From: CAYSPT01 sp964432985
Lineage (GTDB): Bacteria > Muiribacteriota > CAYSPT01
Direction: 5' to 3'
DNA length: 64,000 nt
NCBI GenBank assembly: GCA_964432985.1
Contig: CAYSPT010000015.1
Span: 1-64,000, forward strand
Position numbers and translations under genes: made by a program. How positions within the stretch are numbered: the first letter of the stretch is position 1; each line of letters starts with the position of its first letter. The notes below the pieces were generated by a model, which saw nothing but the letters and a program-made list of their open reading frames with translations, did not search any database and was not told the origin of the DNA. Shown here one piece after another: positions 1 to 10,100 of this stretch.

Positions 1-9
1 TTCTTTCGT

Positions 10-15
10 TATAAT
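10..15 (+). promoter_or_regulatory. Candidate -10 box upstream of the MoxR gene
   Basis: A perfect TATAAT lies 73 bases before the GTG start of the MoxR gene. Its -35 element would fall outside the window, so the promoter cannot be confirmed. Between it and the gene an 11-bp direct repeat (GGTACGCATAC at 22-32 and 55-65) flanks a GCGC...GCGC dyad, a possible regulatory site in the 5' leader. Confidence 0.4.
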
Positions 16-87
16 TCATTTGGTACGCATACGGCGCGCACATGATGCGCATAAGGTACGCATACACATAATCGGAGGTGACCAGTA

Positions 88-1101
88 GTGCCCAAAAACA
101 AGAAGCTTGTTGACAACGATCTGGCGGCCCTGGAAGAGCTCAAGACAGCCCGTGACACCATCGTCAATGAGGTAAGCAAGATAATTGTTGGACAGAGCCA
201 GGTCATAGATGAAGTGCTCGTAGCCCTGCTTTCACGCGGACATTGTCTCCTGATAGGTGTCCCGGGACTGGCAAAAACCCTGTTAATCAACACCATGTCA
301 AGCATTCTCGATCTCACCTTCAACCGGATCCAGTTTACCCCTGACCTCATGCCGTCTGATATTACGGGAACCGACATCCTCGAAGAAAAAGCCCGTAGCA
401 AGCAGAAGGAGTTCCGGTTTCTCAAGGGTCCAATTTTCGCCAATGTGATCCTGGCTGACGAGATAAACAGGACACCCCCGAAAACACAGGCTGCCCTGCT
501 GCAGGCCATGCAGGAGTACGAAGTGACCGCCGGTGGTGTCACGTACGCTCTCGACGTGCCGTTTTTCGTTCTGGCCACCCAGAACCCAATCGAGCAGGAA
601 GGGACATATCCCCTGCCGGAAGCCCAGCTCGACCGGTTCATGTTCAGCACCACCATCGAGTACCCCAGCATGGACGAAGAGATGGAAATTGTCAGGACCA
701 CCACGTCCGACCACCAGGCGGATCTCAAAAAGGTGTTGGGAGCCAAAGAGATTCTCCATCTCCAGGACATCATCAGACGGGTACCGGCAGCAGAACACGT
801 CATCGCCTACGCCGTCAGCCTGGTAAGAAACACCCGTCCGGTGTACGAATCATCACCTTCTTTCATCAGGGATTGGGTCAGCTGGGGAGCAGGCCCCCGT
901 GCTTCACAGTACCTGGTACTTGGCGGAAAAGCCCGGGCCGCGCTCGACGGGAGAGCATGCGTCTCCTGCGACGATGTCCGGTCGGTGGCGGCACCGGTTC
1001 TCAGGCACCGCATCATCACCAATTTCAATGCCGAAGCCGACGGGGTGGACTCCAACAAAATCGTCAGCATGCTCCTCGATTCGATCAAAGAATCCGCCTA
1101 G
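88..1101 (+). CDS. MoxR-family AAA+ ATPase
   Basis: A 337-residue AAA+ ATPase of the MoxR/RavA group, acting as a chaperone-like partner of the von Willebrand (vWA) proteins encoded next. Walker A (GVPGLAKT) lies near residue 57 and Walker B (VILADEINR) near residue 120, followed by the ATQNPIEQEGTYPLPEAQLD block that is diagnostic of MoxR. The C-terminal helical lid is complete, and the length is normal for the family. The start is GTG at 88, chosen for the GGAGGTG ribosome site at 74-80. It is the first gene of a compact same-strand run to about 12.7 kb. The family call is secure; the client in this organism is unknown. Confidence 0.95.
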   Translation: MPKNKKLVDNDLAALEELKTARDTIVNEVSKIIVGQSQVIDEVLVALLSRGHCLLIGVPGLAKTLLINTMSSILDLTFNRIQFTPDLMPSDITGTDILEEKARSKQKEFRFLKGPIFANVILADEINRTPPKTQAALLQAMQEYEVTAGGVTYALDVPFFVLATQNPIEQEGTYPLPEAQLDRFMFSTTIEYPSMDEEMEIVRTTTSDHQADLKKVLGAKEILHLQDIIRRVPAAEHVIAYAVSLVRNTRPVYESSPSFIRDWVSWGAGPRASQYLVLGGKARAALDGRACVSCDDVRSVAAPVLRHRIITNFNAEADGVDSNKIVSMLLDSIKESA

Positions 1102-1116
1102 CAGAGAAACACGTCG

Positions 1117-2040
1117 ATGACCCGACAGATAAAACGATTTCTTCATCCGAAGGCCGTGGCCAGGCTGCAGAATCTCAGCCTGGTGGCACGGCTGGTGGTG
1201 GAGGGTTTCATTGCGGGTCTTCACAAGAGCCCCTACCGGGGATTCAATGTCGAATTCGCAGAGCACCGGCCCTATATGCCGGGGGATGAAATAAGGACCA
1301 TCGACTGGAAGGTCTTCGCCCGCACGGAAAAGCACTACGTGCGCCAGTACGAGGAGGAGACGAATCTCAAGTGCACCATCCTGCTGGACATGTCACGATC
1401 CATGGCTTATGGCGCTGCGGACGGTCAGGATGGGTTATCCAAGTTCGAATACGCGTGCTGCCTTTCCGCCTCCCTGGCCTACCTCATGCTGCGCCAGCAG
1501 GATTCGGTGGGACTGGTTCTCTTCGACAGCGGAATACGGGAATTCATTCCACCCCGAAGCAAGATATCCCATCTTCACGTCCTGCTGGAGTACCTGGATA
1601 AGGCAAGCCGCACCGAATTGGGTGACGACACGGACATAGCGGCGACGTTCCACGAACTGGCGGAGAGGATCAAGCGCCGCGGGCTGGTCGTCGTCATCTC
1701 GGACCTGATCGACAACGCCGAACCGGTGCTCAACAGCCTGAAGCATTTCAGGCACAAGAAGCACGAGGTCATCGTGTTTCACGTCCTGACACCATCTGAA
1801 ATCCGTCTTCCCTTCCAGGGATTGACCCGGTTCAAGGACCTGGAAAGTGCCACAGAGTTGACTACCAACGCCGCGGCCCTGCGGGACGATTACCGCAGGC
1901 TCGTGGATGAGTTCCTCAGCGGTTACCGGCAGGGATGCCTGGAAAGCGCCATCGATTACGCTTTACTCGAAACCTCGACTCCTTTCGACCAGGGACTGGC
2001 CCGGTACCTGGCCCGGAGAGGAGGCAGAGGCCTTGTTTAA
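1117..2040 (+). CDS. DUF58 domain protein (vWA-like), MoxR partner
   Basis: A 307-residue DUF58 protein. The family motif region with RPYMPGDEIRTIDWKVFART lies near residues 48-67. A vWA-like fold follows, with a MIDAS-type DMSRSM near residue 90 that could bind a divalent metal. No signal peptide or membrane segment is seen, so it is probably cytoplasmic and meets the MoxR ATPase there. It starts 15 bases after the MoxR stop and its 3' end overlaps the next gene by 8 bases, so translational coupling is likely. DUF58 next to MoxR is one of the commonest bacterial gene pairs, often tied to envelope stress or metal insertion; the exact role here is not known. Confidence 0.93.
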   Translation: MTRQIKRFLHPKAVARLQNLSLVARLVVEGFIAGLHKSPYRGFNVEFAEHRPYMPGDEIRTIDWKVFARTEKHYVRQYEEETNLKCTILLDMSRSMAYGAADGQDGLSKFEYACCLSASLAYLMLRQQDSVGLVLFDSGIREFIPPRSKISHLHVLLEYLDKASRTELGDDTDIAATFHELAERIKRRGLVVVISDLIDNAEPVLNSLKHFRHKKHEVIVFHVLTPSEIRLPFQGLTRFKDLESATELTTNAAALRDDYRRLVDEFLSGYRQGCLESAIDYALLETSTPFDQGLARYLARRGGRGLV

Positions 2041-4165
2041 CCTGTCGTTTCTCCGTCCCCTGTTTCTCGGAGCGATGGCCTTCACGGCCATCCCGGTGCT
2101 CATCCATCTGCTGCACCGGCGCAACGTGCCGGTCCTGCAGTTTTCGCTCGTACAGTTTCTCCTGCAGTCGCACCGGCGGCGGCAGAAATTTCTGCGCCTT
2201 CACAACCTGCTCCTTCTGGCCGTGCGAATCGGAATTCTTGCACTGCTGGCCCTGCTTTTTGCCTCTCCGGTGCTGTTCGCCCGGTGGCTGCCCTTTTTCA
2301 CCCGGGAAGTGCCAGTAAGCCGGATCGTGCTTCTCGACGACAGCCCGAGCATGGCACTGAGAGATGCCCGATCCCCCACCACCCCTTCTCTCTGGAAGAG
2401 AGCCCAGAGCGAGGCCCTGGCTGTCCTGGACGACCAGAGGCCGCAGGACGAAGTGCTGGTGCTGCTGGCCTCGCAGGCCACGCGGGGGCAATCGGGAAAA
2501 CTGCATCCTCCGTATAGCGGAGACAAACGCCTGATCGAAGAAAGCTCTCCTTACATGGGGACAGTCAACATGACCAGGGCCATCGAAACCGCGGTAACCC
2601 TGCTGGACGGGGCCGGGCACGTGGACCGGGAATTGTGCGTGGTGTCCGATTTTTACTCGAGCAGTTTCACGGATTTCAAAACACTGCGGATCAATCCAAA
2701 GATTTCGGTCAAAACCATTGACGTATCTACTGCGTCACCGGACAATGTCGCCGTTGAAGACGTGTCGTTCACCCCGTCAATTATCGCCCAGGGACAACCG
2801 GTTACCTTCAGCGTCAGGGCGGTGAACACCGGTGTCGTTCCGCGACTGGATTACCCGGTAACCTTCACGGTAAACGGCATAAAAGTCCAGGAACAGCGGT
2901 GCTCTCTGCAACCGGACAGGGCCTTCGAGTTCACCTTCGTGTACCGGTTCGAAACCAGCGGGGTCAACGAGGTCACGTTTTCAGGGGGAGCAGACGATTA
3001 TTTGCCCGATAATTCTTTCGATGCAACGGTAGCCGTCTCTGATGTTTTTTTCGTGCTGGCTGTGAGCGGGACCACCTCACCGGTCCGTTCGGATGACGAA
3101 GTTTTTTATCTCAATACCAGTCTCAATCCGCTGGATGTCCCCGACCTGGAACAGGGAATGATTATCCAACCGGTCCGGATAACACCGGAGGAACTCCAAA
3201 CCGTTGACCTGAACCGTTTTGACGTGGTGTGCCTGGCCGATGTCGGATCTCTTGCATCCGAAGCGGTCGACAGACTGGAATCGTACGTTGAAAGCGGTGG
3301 AGGATTGGCCCTTTTCCCCGGAGAATCAGTTGTTCCCCAGGTATTCAACGCCACCATCGGTGAGTTGGCGCCCGCCCCCCTGGTGGAGGCGGTGGGGGAC
3401 CTCAACGACCAGGACTCCGTATTTCATCTGAGCGATCTGGACGTCAATCACCCGGTGTTCGCTGCTTTCCAGGGTTCAACGGCCCGCAGTCTTTCAATTC
3501 CTAATTTTCACCGTTTCTTCACCATCCATCACGAAGCCTTTTCCGCGGAAACACGCGTGCTGGCCAGATTTGACAGGGAGTCTCCGGCCCTGATAGAACG
3601 GAAAATAGGGAAAGGGACCTGTATCATGGCAGCGTTTCCCGTAGACGCCGACTGGAGCGATCTGCCTCACCACCCGGTTTTTCCGCCCCTGGTCCACCAG
3701 ATTTTTCATTATCTCAACCGGCAGCGGATGGTACAGGAGCGCCCGGTAACGGCAGGTAATCCATTCCACCGGTCCGTTTCGGAAACAAGTCCGGGAATGG
3801 TTATCATTCTCCACCGGCCAACCGGCACGGCTGAGCAGATCAAGCTCAAAGCCACGTCCAGGCTGTTCTTTATCGACATTCCCGACACCGCGCCCCCGGG
3901 ACACTACCGCCTGGAACTCGTCTACCCTGAAATGGGACGGGAGGAAACGCTGAGGTTCGCCACGACGATTCCCGCCGAAGAATCCCGTTTCGATCCCCTT
4001 TCCCCCGAAGCCATGAAAGCCCTGGGAGGCAAAGGACAGACGGTTACGCCGCGCTCCGATCTGCTTTCATGGCCGCTACAGACTCCCCTGGCGTTGCTGC
4101 TGATCGGGTTTCTTTGTATGGAAAACGTGGTCTGTGCCCTGTACACGAGGAGGTGGAGCGAGTAA
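2033..4165 (+). CDS. BatA-like membrane vWA protein
   Basis: About 710 residues. The N-terminus (residues 1-85) is the double-transmembrane BatA module: a short hydrophobic segment, the PVLIHLLHRRN motif, then a second membrane span. A periplasmic vWA-like region follows with DDSPSM near residue 103. The middle and C-terminal parts resemble the Ig-like and amidotransferase-like segments of long BatA proteins, and a last membrane helix lies near the C-terminus. I chose the TTG at 2033: it follows a GGAGAGGAGG stretch and gives the classic MFNLSFLRPLFL start. An upstream reading from 1907 would only duplicate DUF58 sequence in another frame. It overlaps DUF58 by 8 bases and abuts the next gene directly. 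Confidence 0.88.
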   Translation: MFNLSFLRPLFLGAMAFTAIPVLIHLLHRRNVPVLQFSLVQFLLQSHRRRQKFLRLHNLLLLAVRIGILALLALLFASPVLFARWLPFFTREVPVSRIVLLDDSPSMALRDARSPTTPSLWKRAQSEALAVLDDQRPQDEVLVLLASQATRGQSGKLHPPYSGDKRLIEESSPYMGTVNMTRAIETAVTLLDGAGHVDRELCVVSDFYSSSFTDFKTLRINPKISVKTIDVSTASPDNVAVEDVSFTPSIIAQGQPVTFSVRAVNTGVVPRLDYPVTFTVNGIKVQEQRCSLQPDRAFEFTFVYRFETSGVNEVTFSGGADDYLPDNSFDATVAVSDVFFVLAVSGTTSPVRSDDEVFYLNTSLNPLDVPDLEQGMIIQPVRITPEELQTVDLNRFDVVCLADVGSLASEAVDRLESYVESGGGLALFPGESVVPQVFNATIGELAPAPLVEAVGDLNDQDSVFHLSDLDVNHPVFAAFQGSTARSLSIPNFHRFFTIHHEAFSAETRVLARFDRESPALIERKIGKGTCIMAAFPVDADWSDLPHHPVFPPLVHQIFHYLNRQRMVQERPVTAGNPFHRSVSETSPGMVIILHRPTGTAEQIKLKATSRLFFIDIPDTAPPGHYRLELVYPEMGREETLRFATTIPAEESRFDPLSPEAMKALGGKGQTVTPRSDLLSWPLQTPLALLLIGFLCMENVVCALYTRRWSE

Positions 4166-6463
4166 GTGACCGGTAACTCCGTACACAGTTTCAGCTTTCA
4201 CCTTCAGGGCGGATGGTACCCGCTTACCTACGCGGCGCTGCTGGCGGCATGTCTCCTCCTTGCCTACCGGATGGTGGCTTCACAGCGTTCTCTTCTGTCG
4301 CCCGGGCGGTTTGCCGCGCTTCTGACCTTGCGTGCCCTGGTGTGCGTCCTGGCAGTCTTCTTCCTGGCCAGGCCGCTTCTGGAGACCCGGACCAGGCTTC
4401 ACCGCAAAGACCACGTCGCTTTTCTCATCGACGAATCAGGGAGTATGGGAGTGAGAGACGGAGCGAATGGGAACACCAGGCTCGAACAGGCCCTGGAGGT
4501 TGCACGCTCGCCCTATCTGCAGAAGTCACTGGGCAAACATCACGACGTCAGGGTTTTCCGGTTTTCCACCGGCCTCAGGGAGGGATGGCCGGGTGAGCGG
4601 GACAGCAGCGGCGCCGCCCTCGGCGGCGGTCTCACCGACACCGGGCAGGCGATTATCCGCTCCGGGGAGGTACTGTCCGACCGGCCTCTTTCGGCCATGG
4701 TGCTCTTTTCAGATGGCGGCAACAACTTCGGTGAAGACCCCCTGATCATGGCCAAACTCCAGAACACTCCAATTTTTCCGGTGGCCCTGGGCTCGGAAAC
4801 CCCCGTAGAGGATATCGGTATCAGCAGCCTCGAACTGCCGGACACCGTCTACCTGGGAGGGCAAATAGACATCAAAGCCCGGCTGGTATCGAAGCTTCAG
4901 CAGCCCCGCTCCGTCACCCTGAGGATACTGGAAGGAAAGAGAGAAGTACTCACCAAACACGTCGATGTCAAACCGGGGAACGACGTCGAACTGGAGTTTT
5001 CCCTTGAACCGGGAACTCCGGGCCTGGTGCGGTACACCCTGGAATGCGATCCTTTCCCCGGAGAACCAGTGAGCGGCAACAACCGGCGAAGCGCTTTCGT
5101 CAGGGTGCTGGCGGACAAAATCAAGGTGCTTGTCATTGCCAGTCATTTGTCATGGGATTTTACCTTTCTCAAGCGGACCCTTCAGCGGGACAGGAACATA
5201 GATGTCAGATGTCTCGTCCACCTTCCGGGAACCGGTCTGCCAGCCGAAAGCACATCCCCCGGGATCAGCAGATCCCGCCACATCAATGTGCTGGAATTAG
5301 TTGAAGACACGGTAGTCAAACATGCGAACTGGCCCGACCCCGAGGAGCGTCTGCGCGACAGCCAGGTTGTATTCCTCTACAACCTGACCGCGGAAGAACT
5401 TCCGCCTCAGTATGCCCGGGGTATTAAAGACCTTGTAGGGGAAAAAGGAGAAGCCCTGGTCTTACTCGGCGGTCCATTCTCTTTCTCGGCGGGAGGTTTC
5501 CACCACAGCCCGCTTAAGGACCTGGTCCCGGTAGCCCTGTTCGAGGCTCCTGATTACCGACCGGAAACTTTCACCCCCAAGCCCACCCCGGCGGGTCTTC
5601 TCCACCCGGTTACCTCGCTGGTGGAAAGCGCCACCATGAACAAACTCGTCTGGAACGACTTTCCCTCTTTACTGGGCCTCAACTTTGGCGCCCAGGTCAA
5701 ACGCGGCGCCACGGTCCTTCTCGAACGCGCCGAAACCGAGGGGGACCCTCGTCGAATTCCGGTAGCCGTACTCGGGCGATGGGGGCAGGGAAAGGTGCTG
5801 GCACTCTGCTTTGAAGGCTTCTGGAAGTGGGACCTGCCCCTGAAAGGTTTCTCGGGAAAAACCGATTGGCACCAGCGCTTCTGGACACAGGCGGTCAGGT
5901 ATCTGTGCAGCAAGAAAGAGCGTGGAGCCATAACCCTTAAAACCAACAAGAAGCATTTTCTTACCGGTGAAGACGTTCACATGTCTCTGTCCGTTTCACC
6001 CCAGCCCGAATCATCGCGTCCCCCAGCGGGCAGACTGTTAAAGGTGTGGCCGGGGGAAACACGTGAAATACAGGAATTCAGCCCTTCCCCGGTCCAGGGG
6101 CTGCCCGGCCAGTTCAGAACGCGCTTGAATCTGCCCGAGGCGGGAGAGTACCTCCTGGAAGTGACCTGCCCGGTGGTCCCCGGTGAAACAGGGAGGGCCC
6201 GGGTCCTGGCCGAGATTCCTTACCGGGAATACGAAAACCTGTCTCTCAACCGGACCATGCTTGAGGATCTGGCCACATCAACCGGCGGGGAGTACCTCGA
6301 GGCGGAGTCCGCCGAGAGCCTGGCACGGTTGATAGAAGACAAATCATTCTTCACGGTACTTCAGCAGGAAAGGGAGATATGGAACTCCATCTGGCTCCTG
6401 CTCATTTTTGTGATGCTCATTTCGGCAGAGTGGATCATCCGCAAACGGGAGGGGCTCGAATGA
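4166..6463 (+). CDS. Large membrane vWA protein with amidotransferase-like domain
   Basis: A 765-residue protein. Two hydrophobic helices occupy residues 15-75. A vWA domain begins near residue 88 with the MIDAS motif DESGS and continues to LFSDGGNN near 185. An Ig-like stretch follows, then a glutamine-amidotransferase-like region around residues 390-560 (LLGGPFSFSAGGF). A C-terminal membrane helix anchors the end. The GTG start touches the preceding stop codon with no spacer, and the 3' end overlaps the next gene as ATGA. Proteins of this layout accompany BatA and DUF4159 in FCB bacteria and are thought to work as an envelope complex with the MoxR ATPase. The client is unknown. Confidence 0.85.
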   Translation: MTGNSVHSFSFHLQGGWYPLTYAALLAACLLLAYRMVASQRSLLSPGRFAALLTLRALVCVLAVFFLARPLLETRTRLHRKDHVAFLIDESGSMGVRDGANGNTRLEQALEVARSPYLQKSLGKHHDVRVFRFSTGLREGWPGERDSSGAALGGGLTDTGQAIIRSGEVLSDRPLSAMVLFSDGGNNFGEDPLIMAKLQNTPIFPVALGSETPVEDIGISSLELPDTVYLGGQIDIKARLVSKLQQPRSVTLRILEGKREVLTKHVDVKPGNDVELEFSLEPGTPGLVRYTLECDPFPGEPVSGNNRRSAFVRVLADKIKVLVIASHLSWDFTFLKRTLQRDRNIDVRCLVHLPGTGLPAESTSPGISRSRHINVLELVEDTVVKHANWPDPEERLRDSQVVFLYNLTAEELPPQYARGIKDLVGEKGEALVLLGGPFSFSAGGFHHSPLKDLVPVALFEAPDYRPETFTPKPTPAGLLHPVTSLVESATMNKLVWNDFPSLLGLNFGAQVKRGATVLLERAETEGDPRRIPVAVLGRWGQGKVLALCFEGFWKWDLPLKGFSGKTDWHQRFWTQAVRYLCSKKERGAITLKTNKKHFLTGEDVHMSLSVSPQPESSRPPAGRLLKVWPGETREIQEFSPSPVQGLPGQFRTRLNLPEAGEYLLEVTCPVVPGETGRARVLAEIPYREYENLSLNRTMLEDLATSTGGEYLEAESAESLARLIEDKSFFTVLQQEREIWNSIWLLLIFVMLISAEWIIRKREGLE

Positions 6464-7140
6464 AGCGGTTAGTGATAATGACATTGATTGCTGCCCTGGT
6501 ATCCGGTCCTATTGCGCCGGTGCTGGCGGAAAAACCTTCTGCTGGTGACGTGGTGGCTGTTGCCCGTCTCAAGTACCGGGGAGGAGGGGACTGGTACAAC
6601 GATCCTTCGATTATCCCCAATCTGCTGCGCGAAATCAGGTTCCGGACCGGGATTCGAACAGCCGAGGGACAGGTGATTGTCAGCCTCACTGACGACACGC
6701 TGTTTTCATACCCGTTCATTTTCATTACCGGCCACGGGAACATTAGATTTGACACCGACGAAACCGAGAGGCTCCGCACCTATCTGGCTTCGGGAGGATT
6801 TCTTCTGGCCGATGACGATTACGGCATGGACGAATCGTTCAGGCGGGAAATGGCACGGATATTCCCCGATCATCCCCTGGTCGAGCTCCCCTTCGAGCAC
6901 CCCGTTTATCACACCTACTACGATTTTACCGAAGGGCCGCCGAAAATCCACGAGCACTATAAGGGAGCACCGCGTGGATACGGTATTTATATCGAGGGAC
7001 GCCTGGCGGTTATGTACTTATACAATTCCAACATTGGCGACGGGTGGGCTGATCCCGATATCCACAAAGATCCGCCGGAAGTGCGGGAAGCGGCGTTCAA
7101 AATGGGAGTCAACATCATTTTGTATGCATTAACTCACTAA
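6460..7140 (+). CDS. DUF4159 secreted protein
   Basis: About 226 residues with a clear signal peptide (MKRLVIMTLIAALVSGPIAP, cut near VLAE). The rest is one DUF4159 domain with ITGHGNI near residue 88 and GGFLLADDDYGMDES near 115, a fold related to class I glutamine amidotransferases but without an evident catalytic triad. The ATG at 6460 overlaps the previous stop as ATGA. A longer reading from 6379 would add only residues from the wrong frame. The last codons and stop are the first unit of a 17-bp triplicate repeat (7124-7174). It is a standard member of the MoxR-DUF58-BatA-DUF4175 neighbourhood and is probably periplasmic. Confidence 0.9.
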   Translation: MKRLVIMTLIAALVSGPIAPVLAEKPSAGDVVAVARLKYRGGGDWYNDPSIIPNLLREIRFRTGIRTAEGQVIVSLTDDTLFSYPFIFITGHGNIRFDTDETERLRTYLASGGFLLADDDYGMDESFRREMARIFPDHPLVELPFEHPVYHTYYDFTEGPPKIHEHYKGAPRGYGIYIEGRLAVMYLYNSNIGDGWADPDIHKDPPEVREAAFKMGVNIILYALTH

Positions 7141-7174
7141 ATGCATTAACCCATTAAATGAATTGACACATTAA
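7124..7174 (+). repeat. Three tandem 17-bp repeats spanning a stop codon
   Basis: Units at 7124-7140, 7141-7157 and 7158-7174 (first unit ATGCATTAACTCACTAA). The first unit is the end of the DUF4159 gene including its stop; the next two fill the gap before the ribosome site of the DUF4175 gene. The copies differ at a few positions, so this is not a fresh duplication. The third copy also contains a TTGACA. Confidence 0.85.
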
Positions 7175-7187
7175 AAGGAGAGCGGTT

Positions 7188-10100
7188 ATGGAGCAGATAC
7201 TTAACAGGCAGGAGCACATCGAGAAGAAGTTGGGGAATCTCAGCCTCCATCTCTGGCTCGAATACTGCGCATACGCCCTGCTCATGGTTTTGTTTTCCTG
7301 GCTGGTGATCCTGCTGTCGGCGGTACTGGCCGCAGCTTTTATTTCAGCTCCGGGGCCTGGCGGAAGAATCATCACCATCGCAGCCGCGGCCTTGATGGCT
7401 GTGTCGTCAATCCTGCTCCTTTCCAAAATGCTGAGGCGGTTTCCCACCAGGAAGGAAGCAGCGGCTCTGGTGGAGAAGCATCAACCGGCGAACGATGTTC
7501 TGCGCTCATCGCTGGATTTTCACCACAACTGGGAGCGTCTCAACGACTGCTACTCCTCCAGCATGATGGCGCACACCATGCGGCAGGCCCAGGACATCTA
7601 CCATGACATCGACTTCGTCGGCTTTGTGGACAGAACACGCCTGGTGCGAATCTTCGGTCTTTTCATGGCGGTGGCTGCGCTTACCAGCCTGGTTGCCTTT
7701 TTTTCCCCGGGCTCGTTTTCGATACCACTGGTCCGTCTGGCTATGTCATGGGGAGACAGCACCGCCTCATTGACCGCCAGGATGGCGGTCAGCCCGGGAA
7801 ATGCCAGACGGTTCAGGGGTGACTCCATGACCATCGAAGCGGCGGCGGTCGGTCTGCCGAAAGACACGCCGTTTCTGCTCAAGTACCGGCCGGCCGGTGA
7901 TGAGCAGAAAACCTGTACCGTGGTAACCATGCACCCTGCTTCCCGCTCCCGGTACCAGGCTACCCTGCCACCGCTTGAGGAAGATCTTTTTTACTTTGTA
8001 ACCGCCGGCACCCTGATGTCGAAAGGTTACACGATAATGGTGACTACCCGTCCCGAGGTCACCGGTGTGAAGATCACCTACGTGTACCCACCGTACACCG
8101 GGCTCAAACCTCGGACGAGAACCAGTCAGACCCGGCACATCGTCGGGGTCAAAGGGACACGGGCCACGATGGAGATAACCACCAGTAAACAGCTTAAACA
8201 GTGTTCTTTTGTCAATGAAAGGGGCGTTTTGCACAGCCGGTTGAAGGAGCTCGGACCGACACAATTCACCGGGACGCTCGAGCTTATCGAGGAGCAGACT
8301 TTCAGAATCAGGCTCCAGGACCGGGAGGGATACGCGAGCACCTCGCTGCCGTTCCAGGTACTGCCCCTGGTAGACAAAATCCCCAAGGTGACCCTCACCG
8401 CGCCGGGGAAAGACATCACAATGCCACAGGACTTTTCCATCCCCCTGGAGATGAGAGTGGAAGACGATTTCGGCATCGACAGGATCGTGTTGAAATACAA
8501 CCTCCGCGAGTCTGAAGAGGCGACCATGGAGCTGGTCCGGTTACCATCTCCCAAAACCTCGGAAAACTACCGGTTCGACTGGGACCTGTCGGGAGTATTC
8601 CTCTCACCGCACGACATTATTCTGTACCACGTGCAAGCTGCCGACACCGATAACATATCAGGTCCAAANNNNNNNNNNNNNNNNNNNNNNNNNNNNNNNN
8701 NNNNNNNNNNNNNNNNNNNNNNNNNNNNNNNNNNNNNNNNNNNNNNNNNNNNNNNNNNNNNNNNNNNNCTGAGGCGGGCTGCCTCCAGGCTTCAATTCAC
8801 TCCCAGCCCTCAGGAGCTGGAAAAGGCGGCCGCTTCGCAGGAAAATGTCAAGGGTAACCTCGAGCGGATGATCGATCTCTTAAAGAGGATAAAGCAGCAG
8901 CAAGCGCTTGACGCGGCCATAAAAAAGGGAGAAGACCTGCTCAAACAGCAAAACGAACTTATAGAAAAGACGACACAGCTGAAAGACACCCCGGCAGAAG
9001 AGAAAACACCTGACGAAATCCGCCAGTTCAAACGGCTCTCCTTCGAACAGACGGCCCTCTCTGAAGAGGAAAGCCGCTGGGAAAAGGATCTGCAGGACAT
9101 GGCGGAGAAGTTCGAGCAGAGCTCGCAGCAGACAAAGGACGAGTTGCAGAAAACCCTGGATGATCTGGACAAGTTGAAAATCGGCGACCGAATGCAGCAA
9201 GCATCCGAGTCCCTGGGCAGTATCGGCAAGCAGAAAGCTCTCAACGGTCAGACCAAGGCGGCCAGCTCGCTTCAGGACATCCTCGAGCAGCTCAAACAAG
9301 CCAGAGAGTCGTTCACGGAAAATCAAAGGGAAGACCTCACCCACCTGATTGACCGGGCGCTCTATTCGGGACTGGAACTGTCCAATCACCAGGAACGGGT
9401 GATCGACAATTCCCTGTCGTGGAAAGACGGGAAAGAATACGACACGTTCACTCCCACCGGATCTCCCATGAGTCTGGAAGACCTGGCCTCTTACCAGCTC
9501 GAAGTGAGGGAAGGGGCCGGGCGGTACGCTGGCGAACTGGTTGACCTTTCACACACGAGTTTCCTGGTGCCGCCAGGCCTGGCCGCGGCGGTTAACCAGG
9601 CCGAAGAGCTCATGCAGGGGGCCGAAGAGCAGCTGGCCAGCGGGCGGGCTCCCCCCGCTATCGAATCGGGGCAGCAGGCCATGGCCCTCATCAACCGGGT
9701 CGTGCGGGTGCTGCTCCAGATCCGAAGCGAAGCCCAGCAGTGCCAAAGTCCCATGGGTCTTGACAAACTGCACGAGCAAATACGGCAAATGGCCCAAAAC
9801 CAGCGGAACCTCATGCAAATGCTCCAGCAAGCGGGCGATCTTTCGTCCCTGGGGCCTTCCCAGAAAAAGATGCTTCAGCAGATGGCAATGCAGCAGGAAT
9901 TAATCCGCCAGGCCATGGAGGAACTGATGAAGCAGGCCGGGCAGCATTCCAAGCTTTCGAAAAAGATGGGTGAGATGGCCCGGGAAATGCGCGAAATCGA
10001 GGACAAGCTCAGGCAGGGGAAGGAAATCGGCCGGGTAAAGGATAAGCAAAAACAGCTGTATCATCGCATGATGGACCTGCAGCACTCCATGCACCAGCAG

